A DNA stretch of 64,000 nucleotides, taken from contig CAVTNM010000008.1 of assembly GCA_963736055.1 (NCBI GenBank), positions 124,001 to 188,000 on the forward strand. The letters run 5' to 3'. The position numbers were made by a program, and so were the translations under genes. The notes under the pieces were generated by a model, which was not told the origin of the DNA, did no database searches, and worked only from the letters and a program-made list of their open reading frames with translations. Positions 16,674-25,326 of this stretch are shown here, piece after piece (positions within the stretch are counted from its first letter, which is position 1; every line of letters starts with the position of its first letter). The stretch comes from AC-32 sp963736055 (GTDB lineage Bacteria; Actinomycetota; Thermoleophilia; Gaiellales; Gaiellaceae).

Positions 16674-17296
16674 GGTCTTCGCGGCTCCGGAACGGGCTCC
16701 GGGAGGAACGCCTCCCGCAGAGCCCGCAGGACCTTCCAGCGCTTCCCTTCGAGCACCGGCACCAGCCCGCCGAGCTCCAGGCGCGCCAGCTGGACCGAGC
16801 CCGACGTGCGAACGACCTGGAAGCCGAAGTCGGCGAGGAAATCCTGCGGAAAGACCGTTCGGTGGACGAGGAAGCGCTCGTAGTCGGACTCGCCCTCCGG
16901 GTAGCGGTAGGCGAACGCCTCCAGAGCGGCGGCGCCCTTGTCCTTCGCCTCGCCGATCGCGGCTAGGAAGAGCGACTGGAGCACCCACGGGCTCGAGCGG
17001 TCGACCAGGTAGGCGCACGTCACCAGCACGGCGTCGTCGGACGGCGGGCCTCCCGGCAGCTCGAGCGAGCGCGGGAAGAGCCGCGCCGCTCCGAACTGCA
17101 TCGAGCCGAGCACCTTGCCGTCGTCGTCGAGGTAGAGGGAGCCCCAGGCGCCGAACTCCGTCTCGGCCTTCTCGATCCAGCGCTCCTTGTCGACCGTCCG
17201 CCCGGCGGTGCGCGACTGCCACCACACACACTCGTGGCACACGCTTGGCGCCTGCACGAGCGTGGCGCCGGTGAGGCCGTGGATCCGCAGGCTCAC
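16670..17296 (-). CDS. GNAT-family N-acetyltransferase
   Basis: A 208-residue protein. An N-terminal cysteine pair region (SVCHECVWWQSR) precedes an acetyltransferase-like core: FGAWGSLYLDDDGKVLGSMQ, CAYLVDRSSPWVLQSLFLAA and a C-terminal FGFQVVRTSGSVQLARLEL. The layout matches actinobacterial GNAT proteins of unknown substrate. It starts with GTG and lies close behind the Asp23 gene on the same strand. Its stop overlaps the end of the MshEN gene. Confidence 0.75.
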   Translation of the reverse strand: MSLRIHGLTGATLVQAPSVCHECVWWQSRTAGRTVDKERWIEKAETEFGAWGSLYLDDDGKVLGSMQFGAARLFPRSLELPGGPPSDDAVLVTCAYLVDRSSPWVLQSLFLAAIGEAKDKGAAALEAFAYRYPEGESDYERFLVHRTVFPQDFLADFGFQVVRTSGSVQLARLELGGLVPVLEGKRWKVLRALREAFLPEPVPEPRRP

Positions 17297-17329
17297 GGGC
17301 GGATCCTCTGAGCTCCGCGGATCGACCGG

Positions 17330-17632
17330 TCATCTCGCGGCCGATCTCGTCCACGACCACGTCGACCGACGCGGCCGTGCCCCGGCCATGCGCTCTAGGT
17401 AGTCGGCCACCCGCTGCTGCACCTCTCGCCCCACCTGCGGCGCGGACGCGCCCCAGGCAAGCTCGAGGTGGAGCTCGACCCTGACCGCGCCGTCTTCCCC
17501 GTTCACCCGCACGGCGGCGTGCCGCGGCAGCCGGCTCTCGACCAGCCCGGCCACGCCTTCGACTTCGACCGCCGCATCGGCCGCGTAGCTGGCGAGCACG
17601 TCCGCGGCGACGCTGGCACTACCTTCCATCAC
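17330..17632 (-). CDS. Asp23/Gls24-family envelope stress protein (probable C-terminal frameshift)
   Basis: A 100-residue product with the family pattern VAADVLASYAADAAVEVEGV and AVRVELHLELAWGASAPQVG. After VADYLERMAGARP the current frame reads RRSTWSWTRSAAR and stops. The next frame gives ASVDVVVDEIGREMTG, which fits the expected last beta strand, so an indel probably lies near 17385. Family members sit at the membrane and are linked to envelope or alkaline stress. The GTG start overlaps the phosphoesterase stop as GTGA. Confidence 0.72.
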   Translation of the reverse strand: MMEGSASVAADVLASYAADAAVEVEGVAGLVESRLPRHAAVRVNGEDGAVRVELHLELAWGASAPQVGREVQQRVADYLERMAGARPRRSTWSWTRSAAR

Positions 17633-18441
17633 ACGGATTGTAAGTTCAGCTCGGTCGCCTCAGGCCGCGCCAGGAAGCGGAACGGGACGAACGTCGTCCC
17701 GAGCCCGGACGAGAGGTGCAGCGTCCCGGTGGGCCGCTGGTAGAGACCGCGGATGTACGTCCAGCGGATGTGCGCGAGCCGCAGCCGGCCGCCCGGCCAC
17801 GGGACGCAGATCTGCCCGGCGTGCAGGTGCCCGGCCAGCACGAGGTCGAACGCCCCGGCCGGGATCAAGTCGATCACGTTCGGGTAGTGGCAGAGGAGGA
17901 TCCGCAGGTCCGCGTCCGGGTCGACCAGCCGCTCGGGGCTCGAGCGGCGCAGGCGGTAGGACCGCGGGTCGACGCCGACGATCTGCACCCGCTTGCCCCG
18001 CAGCTCGAGTGTCCGCGAGTCGTCCAAGAGCAGGGTCGCGGGCTCGAGGTCGTACACCTCGGCCGGGTGCGAGAAGGGATCACGCGTAAGGGCGAAGTCG
18101 TGGTTTCCGAGCACGGCGAAGCAGTTCGGGAGCCGCGCGAGCAGCTCTCGAAGCCGCGGCTCGCCGCTGCGGCGCGAGAGCAGGTCGCCGCTGAGCAGCG
18201 TCAGGTCGGGGCTGCGCTCCTCGACCCACGCCACAGCACGTTCGACCGCCGCCGAGCCTCGCGAAGGGAAGCCGAGGTGCAGGTCGGAGAGGTGGGCGAT
18301 CCTCAGGCCCTCCAGCTCGTCGGGAAGCCCGGGCAGCGGGCACCGGAGCGTCTCGAGCCGGACCCAGCCGGCTTCGAAGTGACCCCATCCCGCAGCGCCG
18401 GCGCCGAGGGCGGCGCCGAGGACCACGAGCCTGCGGGGCAC
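17629..18441 (-). CDS. Calcineurin-like metallophosphoesterase (YkuE/YaeI type)
   Basis: A 270-residue protein with a short N-terminal hydrophobic anchor (LVVLGAALGAGAAGW). The full set of metal-binding motifs is present: LRIAHLSDLHLG, LLSGDLLSRR, VLGNHDFAL, CHYPNVIDL and VLAGHLHAGQICVP. Such enzymes hydrolyse phosphoesters such as UDP-diacylglucosamine-like lipids; the substrate here is unknown. The GTG start overlaps the upstream TAG by one base, so it is read from the operon that begins with sdhA. Confidence 0.88.
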   Translation of the reverse strand: MPRRLVVLGAALGAGAAGWGHFEAGWVRLETLRCPLPGLPDELEGLRIAHLSDLHLGFPSRGSAAVERAVAWVEERSPDLTLLSGDLLSRRSGEPRLRELLARLPNCFAVLGNHDFALTRDPFSHPAEVYDLEPATLLLDDSRTLELRGKRVQIVGVDPRSYRLRRSSPERLVDPDADLRILLCHYPNVIDLIPAGAFDLVLAGHLHAGQICVPWPGGRLRLAHIRWTYIRGLYQRPTGTLHLSSGLGTTFVPFRFLARPEATELNLQSV

Positions 18442-19331
18442 TAGGCTTCTGCTTCGAGCTTCTCGACCACCGGACCGACCGGTACGACGTGCCGCTTGAA
18501 CTGCAGCTCGGACTCCTCGAGCCCGGCCGCGACGCCGATCAGCTGCGAGAGGTGCAGGATCGGCATGTGGTAGTCGCGCCCGGTCGCCTTCTTCAGCTTC
18601 GACTGCCACGCGTCGAGCGAGAGGTGACAGAGCGGACAAGGCGTCACCATCGCGTCCGCGCCGGCCTCGGTGGCCTGCTCGATCGGCTGGATCAGCTCAC
18701 CGAGCGCAACCTCCTCGCGGGCCTGGATGATCGGGAACCCACAGCATTTGATCTTCGCCGGGTAGTCGATCGGCTCGCCGCCGCAGGCCTCGATGATCGC
18801 CTCGAGCGACCACGGCTTGTCGGGGTTCTCGAAGCCGAGGATCTTCGACGGCCGCAGGATCTGGCAGCCGTAGAACGGGGCCACCTTGAGCCCCTTGAGC
18901 CCCTTGTGCGCGACCTCCTTCAGCCGGTCGTAGCCGTCGCCCTCGGCGATCATCCAGAGCAGGTGCTTCACGTCGACGGTGCCCTCGTAGGGCGGGGCTC
19001 CGACAGCCTCGAGGTTGGTGCTCACCCGGGCGCGCAGGTCGTCGTCGTTGCGAAGCTGCCAGTTCGCCTGACGCAGGTTGAGCGTGCAGACGTTGCAGAT
19101 CGTCATCAGCGTCTCGTTCCCGGTCGCCTCGGCGTAGGCCAGGATGCGCGCGTTCAGGTGCAGGTAGTAGTCCGGCTCCGCCTCGTGGATGTCGCCGGCG
19201 CCGCAGCAGGTGACCGACTCGAGCTCGTCCAGCTCGATCCCGAGCTTCGGCGCGAGCGCCTTCGTCGAGGTGTTCAGCTCCTTCGCCGAGAGCGCCGCGA
19301 GGCAGCCCGTGTAGTAGGCGACCTTGGTCAT
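18441..19331 (-). CDS. CCG-domain subunit of succinate dehydrogenase (SdhE / HdrB-like)
   Basis: A 296-residue protein with two cysteine-rich CCG domains: YTGCLAALSAKELNTS with SVTCCGAGDIHEA, and FYGCQILRPS with KIKCCGFPIIQARE and TPCPLCHLSLD. Such proteins coordinate an unusual iron-sulfur cluster and replace the cytochrome b anchor in type E succinate:quinone reductases. It directly follows sdhB (ATGA overlap), and no SdhC/SdhD is present, which supports type E. A heterodisulfide-reductase-like role is the alternative. Confidence 0.85.
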   Translation of the reverse strand: MTKVAYYTGCLAALSAKELNTSTKALAPKLGIELDELESVTCCGAGDIHEAEPDYYLHLNARILAYAEATGNETLMTICNVCTLNLRQANWQLRNDDDLRARVSTNLEAVGAPPYEGTVDVKHLLWMIAEGDGYDRLKEVAHKGLKGLKVAPFYGCQILRPSKILGFENPDKPWSLEAIIEACGGEPIDYPAKIKCCGFPIIQAREEVALGELIQPIEQATEAGADAMVTPCPLCHLSLDAWQSKLKKATGRDYHMPILHLSQLIGVAAGLEESELQFKRHVVPVGPVVEKLEAEA

Positions 19332-20389
19332 CCCTCTGCGTGCGGGGGCTCCACCCCGGGTTGGATCTCCGGAGCGTTCTCGCGCGCGCCCGACTCCTCC
19401 AGGAACTCGATCTGGGCGAGCGCGTGCTCGCCCTGCACGATCCCGAGCGCACCGGCGCGACCCTGCTCCTTGATCAGCTCGCGCAGCAGCCGGGCCTCGC
19501 GCACGTCCTTGGCGACGTGCGGCGGGATCGGCGGAGGCACCTTGCCGTGCTTCGCGAGGTTGAGGGCGAAGCCGATCTGCTTGATCGCCGCGAGCGTGCC
19601 CTGCGTCTTCGGCACGAGCTCGGTCTCCCGCAGCCAGCCGGTCGTCTCGGCCGACTTGACGAACCACTTGGCGTGCTTGGCGCCCATGTCGTGGTCGATG
19701 TCCAGCCGGATCGACTCGGCGCCGAGCTTGGCGATCGCGTCACGCGGGTCGACGCCCTTCGGGCAGCGCTCGTTGCAGAAGTAGCAGCGAGTGCAGTCCC
19801 AGATCCCGTGCTCCTCGTTGAGGGTGTTCAGGCGCTCGACCTCCCCGCGATCGCGCGGGTCGCCGACGAAGCGGAACCCCTTCGCGAGGGCAGCCGGCCC
19901 GATGAACTCGGGATCCGACTCCATCGAGTTGCACTCGGAGACGCAGCAGCCGCACATGATGCAGAGCGCTTCCTTGTGGATCGCGTTCATCTTCTGCTGC
20001 GAGACGATTCGCTCCTTCTCCGCCGGCTCGTCGTAGCCGGGATCGAGCCAGGGCTTGACCGAGCGGACCTTGCTCCAGAAGGGCTCCATGTCGACCACGA
20101 GGTCCTTCAGCACGGGCATGTTCCCCATCGCGCTGATCACGGGGACATGGCCCGCGTCCACGATCGGCTTCATCCGCTCCTTGCAGGCGAGCACGGCGCG
20201 CCCGTCCATCCGCATCCCGCAGGAGCCGCAGATCATCATGCGGCAGCTCTTGCGGTAGGCGAGCGTCCCGTCGTGCTTGTCCTTGATCAGGTCGAGGACG
20301 TCGAGCAGGCAGGCCCACTCCGGGGCGTCGACCTCGTACTCGCGCAGGTCCTTCTCCCCGGACTCCGGGTCGTACCGCCAGATCTTCAG
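19328..20389 (-). CDS. sdhB: Succinate dehydrogenase/fumarate reductase iron-sulfur subunit
   Basis: A protein of about 353 residues. The 2Fe-2S region includes SCRMMICGSCGMRMDGRA, followed by 3Fe/4Fe-type motifs CIMCGCCVSECNS and CTRCYFCNERCPKGVDP. Homology extends upstream as LKIWRYDPESGEKDLREYE, before any ATG, GTG or TTG; the only plausible codon is CTG at 20389-20387. The first in-frame ATG would remove a needed domain. The C-terminus is about 60 residues longer than in common SdhB. It passes electrons from SdhA toward quinone. Confidence 0.88.
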   Translation of the reverse strand: MKIWRYDPESGEKDLREYEVDAPEWACLLDVLDLIKDKHDGTLAYRKSCRMMICGSCGMRMDGRAVLACKERMKPIVDAGHVPVISAMGNMPVLKDLVVDMEPFWSKVRSVKPWLDPGYDEPAEKERIVSQQKMNAIHKEALCIMCGCCVSECNSMESDPEFIGPAALAKGFRFVGDPRDRGEVERLNTLNEEHGIWDCTRCYFCNERCPKGVDPRDAIAKLGAESIRLDIDHDMGAKHAKWFVKSAETTGWLRETELVPKTQGTLAAIKQIGFALNLAKHGKVPPPIPPHVAKDVREARLLRELIKEQGRAGALGIVQGEHALAQIEFLEESGARENAPEIQPGVEPPHAEG

Positions 20390-20402
20390 TGCTACGTCCG
20401 TG

Positions 20403-21212
20403 TCAGCTCCCTTGTGGTCCCAGCAACTGCTCGAAGTCGATCACAGCCGTCTCCGGAGGCGCCGTGATCGTCACCGGCGAGCCGAAGTCATACAGCTCCA
20501 TCGTGATCTTCGCCGACTGACTCTTGCTCGAATGCTGTGTGTAGGACACCTTGTGGACGAAGCCGTCGTCGCCGACCCAGACGTCGACCGGGAGCTTGGT
20601 CACCCCGGCGACATCGATCACGCGGCGAATCGAGCGCCTCGTCGAGCCCTTCGCCCGGCGCGCGGCCTGCTCGAGGTCGATCGTGGCGCGGTAGTGCGTC
20701 GTGTTCTCGCCCCGCACCTTCTCCTCGCCCACCTTCTCGACTTTGCCGCTCGCGCCGCGGAGGTAGGCCAGGGCGGCGGTCGGCGTCGGGTTCGAGTCGA
20801 CGAGACTGCCGAGGTCGACGCCCTGCTGCTTCGCCAGGCGGGCCAGATCGACCCGCACCCACTCCTTCCCCGCAGGCAGAAGCTGCTGGAACGCCGGCGT
20901 GCGCAGGTACAGCACGTTCCCGTCGACGATCGTGTCCACGGTCGTCGTCTGGCCGTTGCTGTCGACGGTCATCGCAAGCTTGCCCGCCGCGTTCGCTCCT
21001 GTGTCGAACACGCCTCGGCCGCCGCCGTTCGCGCCGGTGCCCGCGATCTCGAAGTCGACCTTGACGCTGCCGGCCCGGGTGGTCGCCGAGGCGGCCTGGG
21101 CGATCGGATTCGCCTCCGGCGCGCCGCTGCCGGTGTCGGATTTCTTGTCGCCGCTGCCGCCACACCCGGCCGCGAGGACCAGGAGCGCGGCCAGGACCGC
21201 GACGCGCCGCAT
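20403..21212 (-). CDS. LppX/LprG-like lipoprotein between sdhA and sdhB
   Basis: A 269-residue product with a lipoprotein signal (LAALLVLAAGCGGSG). A beta-rich domain of the LolA/LppX type follows (AGSVKVDFEIAGTG, KLAMTVDSNGQTTTVDTIVD, YLRTPAFQQLLPAGKEW). The fold binds acylated lipids in mycobacterial relatives. The ATG overlaps the sdhA stop as TGATG and the gene ends 13 bases before sdhB, so it is in the same operon. Insertion of a lipid-binding lipoprotein inside a succinate dehydrogenase operon is unusual. Confidence 0.82.
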   Translation of the reverse strand: MRRVAVLAALLVLAAGCGGSGDKKSDTGSGAPEANPIAQAASATTRAGSVKVDFEIAGTGANGGGRGVFDTGANAAGKLAMTVDSNGQTTTVDTIVDGNVLYLRTPAFQQLLPAGKEWVRVDLARLAKQQGVDLGSLVDSNPTPTAALAYLRGASGKVEKVGEEKVRGENTTHYRATIDLEQAARRAKGSTRRSIRRVIDVAGVTKLPVDVWVGDDGFVHKVSYTQHSSKSQSAKITMELYDFGSPVTITAPPETAVIDFEQLLGPQGS

Positions 21213-22895
21213 CAGTAGGTCCGTTCCATCGGCTGCCACTTCGTCATCGTGACCGGCTTCCATTTGAGCCGCGGCGCGCCGTGCTCCATCGTCACGATCG
21301 TGTGCCTGAGGTAGTTCTCGTCGTCGCGCTCCGGGTAGTCGTAGGGGCGGGCGTGGGCGCCACGGCTCTCCTTGCGCTCGATCCCGCAGACCACCATGCA
21401 AGTGGCGAGGTCGAGCATGAAGCCGAGCTCCATTGCCTGCGTGAGGTCGTTGTTGAAGACCTGGCCCTTGTCATCGACGATCACGCGCTCGTAGCGCTCG
21501 CGCAGCCCGGCGACGATCTCGCCCTGCTGCCTCATCTGCTCCTCGCGCCGAAAGACGCCGAAGTTCTCGTGCATGGTCTCCGCGAGCTCGTTGCGAATCG
21601 ACCAGGGCCGCTCGCCGTCGGTGCGGTCGAGCAGCTGCCGCAGCTCCCGCTCGGAGTCGGCCTCCACCGACGGCGGCACCTCGACCGTCGTGTGCGTGAG
21701 AGCCCAGTCCGCAGCATGGGCGCCGGCGCGCTTGCCGAAGGTGATCGTCTCCATCAGCGCGTTCCCGCCCAGGCGGTTCGCCCCGTGTACCGAGACGCAG
21801 GCGCACTCGCCCGCGGCGTAGAGGCCCTCCAGCGAGGTCGTGCCCCAGATGTCCGTGTCGACCCCGCCCATGTGGTAGTGAGCGCCGGGCCGGACCGGGA
21901 TCGGCTCGTAGATCGGGTCGACGCCGGCGAAGGTCATCGCGAGCTCCCGGGTTCCGTGCAGGCGCTCGAGAATCTTCTCCGCGCCGAGGTGCCGCATGTC
22001 GAGCAGGACGTTGCCGTCGACGCCGCGGCCCTTGATCGATCTCGGTCTGCTCGGCCCGGGAGATGACGTCGCGCGAGGCGAGCTCCATCGCGTTCGGGGC
22101 ATAGCTCTTGAGGAAGCGGTCGCCTTCGGAGTTGAGCAGGTAGGCGCCTTCGCCGCGGGTGCCCTCGGTGATCAGAACCCCCGTTGGCGCGAGGGTCGTC
22201 GGATGGAACTGCATCATCTCCATGTCCTCGAGCGCGACCCCGACCCGCAGAGCCTGGGCCATTCCGTCTCCGGTGCAGGCGTAGGCGTTGGTGGTGCCGC
22301 TGTAGAGCCGACCCGCGCCACCGGTGGTGAGGATCACCGTCTTCGCCCCGATCGTCGCCAGGCCGCCGTCGATCAGGTTCCAGGCGACCACTCCCTGGCA
22401 GCGGTCCTCGTGCTCGACGAGCTTCCAGACGAAGAACTCCTCGTAGACCTTCAGGTCGCGCTTCATCACCTGCTCGAAGAGGACGTGCACCAGCACGTGG
22501 CCGGTGATGTCGGCCGCGTAGGCCGTTCGCGGCTCGCCCGCAGCGCCGAACGGGCGCTGCGCGATCCTTCCGTCCTCCGTGCGCGAGAAGACCGCCCCCC
22601 AGTGCTCGAGCTGGTAGACGTCGCCGGGAGCCTCGTTGCAGAGGATCTCGATCGCGTCCTGGTCGCCGAGGTAGTCCGAGCCCTTGACGGTGTCGAAGGC
22701 GTGCTTCTCCGGATCGTCCTCCGAGGCGTTCCCGAGAGCGGCGTTGATGCCGCCCTCGGCCGCACCGGAATGGCTTCGAACCGGATGGATCTTCGAGATC
22801 AGCGCGACGTCGGCGCCCGCATCGTGCGCTTCGATGGCCGCCCGCATTCCCGCGCAGCCTGCCCCGACAACGAGCACGTCGTGCTTCGCTTCCAC
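21212..22895 (-). CDS. sdhA: Succinate dehydrogenase flavoprotein subunit (one internal frameshift)
   Basis: The FAD-binding start is VLVVGAGCAGMRAAIEAHD, followed by RSHSGAAEGGINAALGN, whose His carries the covalent FAD in this family. Later motifs include HPTTLAPTGVLITEGTRGEG and SVHGANRLGGNALMETITFG. The frame changes near 22032-22040: DVISRAEQTEI is in one frame and KGRGVDGNVLLDMRHLG in the next. As the other parts are intact, a consensus error is likely. It oxidises succinate to fumarate and heads the sdhA-lipoprotein-sdhB-sdhE operon. Confidence 0.9.
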
Positions 22896-22904
22896 CGGGA
22901 ACGG

Positions 22905-22910
22905 ACGCTA
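22905..22910 (-). promoter_or_regulatory. Possible -10 box (TAGCGT) for the sdhA operon
   Basis: TAGCGT on the reverse strand ends 9 bases before the sdhA GTG, slightly longer than the 6-8 spacing found elsewhere. No Shine-Dalgarno sequence lies between. Confidence 0.35.
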
Positions 22911-22995
22911 TCGAAACGACGGCAGGCTGAGGCTCCTAACGGATGCGGCGACGGTAGGGACTGGCGCCGGCCGCAGAAATCCTGATGATGGGGGC

Positions 22996-24902
22996 GTGCT
23001 CCGAATCGATCGGCACCGGCTCGGCCCCCGGGTCTACGTGCTTGGAGCCCGCGTTCACGAGTGGCATCTCGGCGCCGGCCTCCTGCTGGCGCTCGCGATC
23101 GGCGCTGCTCCTCGACAAGGTCGATCCCGGACTGGCCACGGCGGCCGGCGTGTTGCTCGGCGTCTGGCTCGTGGCGAAGGACTGGCGCGACCTAGTGCCG
23201 TCACAGCGCGACACGACCCACTGGCGACTCGGTCTCCATGCCCAGCCCAGCTCCGTTGCGCGTGGTGCGCCGAGCCGATCCGCTCCCGAAGCTGGCTGCG
23301 CTCGGAACCGCGCTGGCGGGGCTCGTGAACATCGCCTCCGCGGTCACGCCCAACATCGAGTGGCGCAACCATCTTCTTCTTCAGTTCGCGCCGTTCGAGG
23401 CGTTGCGCCTTTCGCATGCGGCGGCCGTGCCGGCGTCGCTGCTGTTGCTCGCGACGGCGCCCTATCTCTGGCGTCGGCGCGAGGGGGCATTGCGCCTGGC
23501 ATTCGTGCTGCTCGTCGGCCTCGGCGTGCTCAACTTGCTCAAGGGGCTGGACGTCGAGGAGGCGGCCGCCAGCTTCGCCGTCGCCGGGGTGCTCTGGCTG
23601 GGAAGAGGATCGTTCTGCGTGCGCCACGACCCCGTCACGTTGCGATCCGCTCTGTTGCGGCTTCCGCTCCTCATCGGGTCGGGCCTGCTGCTCTGCACTT
23701 TCGCCGTCTGGCTGGCGGCGCCCGAGAGCGCGAGCCTCGGCGCAGTGCTGCGCGAGACGCTCGCGGCACTGTTGTGGCAGCCGGGGCCGCTCGACTTCCG
23801 CGACGAGCTCGGCGCCGTCGACGAGGCGGTCGGCCTGACCGGCGTGCTCGCGCTCGCTACATCGCTCTGGATCGTCTTCCGCCCACTCGCCCCGCCGGCC
23901 TCGTTCCCGGATCTCCGTCTAAGGCGAGCCGCCGCCGGCCTCGTCCGTCGGCACGGCTCCGACACGCTTGCGTACTTCAAGCTCCGCCGCGACCAGCACT
24001 ACCTGTTCAGCGAGGACAGCCGCGCGTTTCTCGGGTACCGGGTCGAAAACGGCGTCCTGCTGGTCTCCGGCGACCCGGTAGGCCCGGAGGAGGCGATTCC
24101 GGGGCTGCTCCGCGAGCTGAGCCTGTTCGGCGAGGCCCGCGGCCTACGGGTTGCGGCGCTCGGAGTCGGAGAGCGGCTCCTTCCGCTCTGGAGGCAGCTC
24201 GGCCTTCGGACTCTCTATCTCGGCGACGAGGGCGTCGTCGACACGAGCGCGTTCTCGCTCGACGGCCGCGCGATTCGCAAGGTGCGCCAATCGGTCTCGA
24301 GGCTGGAGAAAGCCGGCTACAGCGCCGTCCTCAAGGATCTTGCGGAGCTCGACGAGCCACAGCTGGCCGAGCTGGAGCGCGTCAGCCGCAGCTGGCGGGA
24401 CGGAAAACCCGAGCGCGGCTTCGCGATGTCCCTCGATGCTCTACGCCAGGAGGACCACGGCGACAGCCTCGTCGTGGCCGGGAAGGACAGCGAGGGGCGA
24501 GTGCGCGGATTTCTCCATTTCGCACCGAGCTACGGCAGGCCGGCCGTCTCGCTCTCGCTCATGCGCCGCGACCGGGACACGCCGAACGGCCTGACGGAGT
24601 TCCTGGTGGTCAAGGCGATCGAGCTGCTGCGGGCTCGCGGAGTCGAGGAGGTCTCGCTCAACTTCTCGGTCTTCGCGCGCCTTATCCACGAGCCCAGGGG
24701 GCGGGCCGAGCGAGTGCTCGGCCGCTTGCTCTTGTTCGCGGACGCCTTCTTCCAGATCGAACGGCTCTACCGCTTCAACGCGAAGTTCTTCCCTCGCTGG
24801 GAGCCTCGCTACCTGGTGTACGAGCGCCGGCTCGGGCTCCCCCGGGCCGGCCTGGCGGCGCTTTGGGCCGAGGGCCAGGTCCCGAAGCCGGGGCGACACT
24901 AG
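22996..24902 (+). CDS. Phosphatidylglycerol lysyltransferase C-terminal domain protein (MprF-like, 5' frameshifts)
   Basis: A membrane protein with a large soluble DUF2156/LPG-synthase C-terminal domain. The N-terminal part VLRIDRHRLGPRVYVLGARV begins at GTG 22996, shifts frame near 23105 (LDKVDPGLATAAGVLLGVWL) and shifts again near 23240. From ATG 23238 to the stop the frame is continuous, and that part alone may be the real gene. Five or six membrane helices precede LAYFKLRRDQHYLFSEDSRA and LVSGDPVGPEEAIPG. The domain ends with SLNFSVFARLIHEP and FNAKFFPRWEPRYLVYE. It probably aminoacylates a membrane lipid. Confidence 0.8.
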
Positions 24903-25296
24903 CGAGCGCGCGGGCCGAGTCGAGCGAGATCCAGAAGCAGAGGGCAGAGAGCGGCAACTCGGCGACCAGCGCTTCCAGGATCGCCCAGTGCAGCTCGCGC
25001 CCCGGCTCCGCCGTGATCACGTCGAACCAGGCGTCACACAGCATCGCCGTCCCCGCCGCGGCAGCCACCATGGGCAACAACGGCGAACGCCGGACGAGCG
25101 CCAGCAGCGTGGCCGTCAAGGCGATCGCCTCGAAGAGATCGAAGCCGGCCCAGGCCAGGTCCCAGTGGTGCGTGACGTGCTCCCCCGGCAGGGTCGAGCT
25201 GATGTAGGCGGTCCACGGAAACAGCGCGATCACCACGCCGCCGAGCAGCAGCACCAACCACGTGCGCCCCATCCTGAGCCTGTGCACGAGGGTCAT
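24775..25296 (-). CDS. Four-helix membrane protein of unknown function
   Basis: The first 130 residues carry four hydrophobic segments: TWLVLLLGGVVIALFPWTAY, LFEAIALTATLLALVRR, LPMVAAAAGTAMLCDAWFDV and LVAELPLSALCFWISL. After that comes a proline- and glycine-rich tail that overlaps the end of the convergent MprF-like gene by 128 bases. The overlap suggests the true stop may be earlier or the tail is spurious. It is divergent from pckA, with only about 30 bases between the start codons. No family is recognised. Confidence 0.65.
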   Translation of the reverse strand: MTLVHRLRMGRTWLVLLLGGVVIALFPWTAYISSTLPGEHVTHHWDLAWAGFDLFEAIALTATLLALVRRSPLLPMVAAAAGTAMLCDAWFDVITAEPGRELHWAILEALVAELPLSALCFWISLDSARALASVAPASGPGPRPKAPPGRPGGARAGARTPGSEAPSEGRTSR

Positions 25297-25313
25297 CGCT
25301 GCATTGTGCTGGG

Positions 25314-25319
25314 TATGCT
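25314..25319 (+). promoter_or_regulatory. Leaderless -10 box (TATGCT) for pckA
   Basis: TATGCT ends 7 bases before GTG 25327. This favours that GTG over the in-frame ATG at 25315, which lies inside the box itself. Confidence 0.5.
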
Positions 25320-25326
25320 CCCCGCC

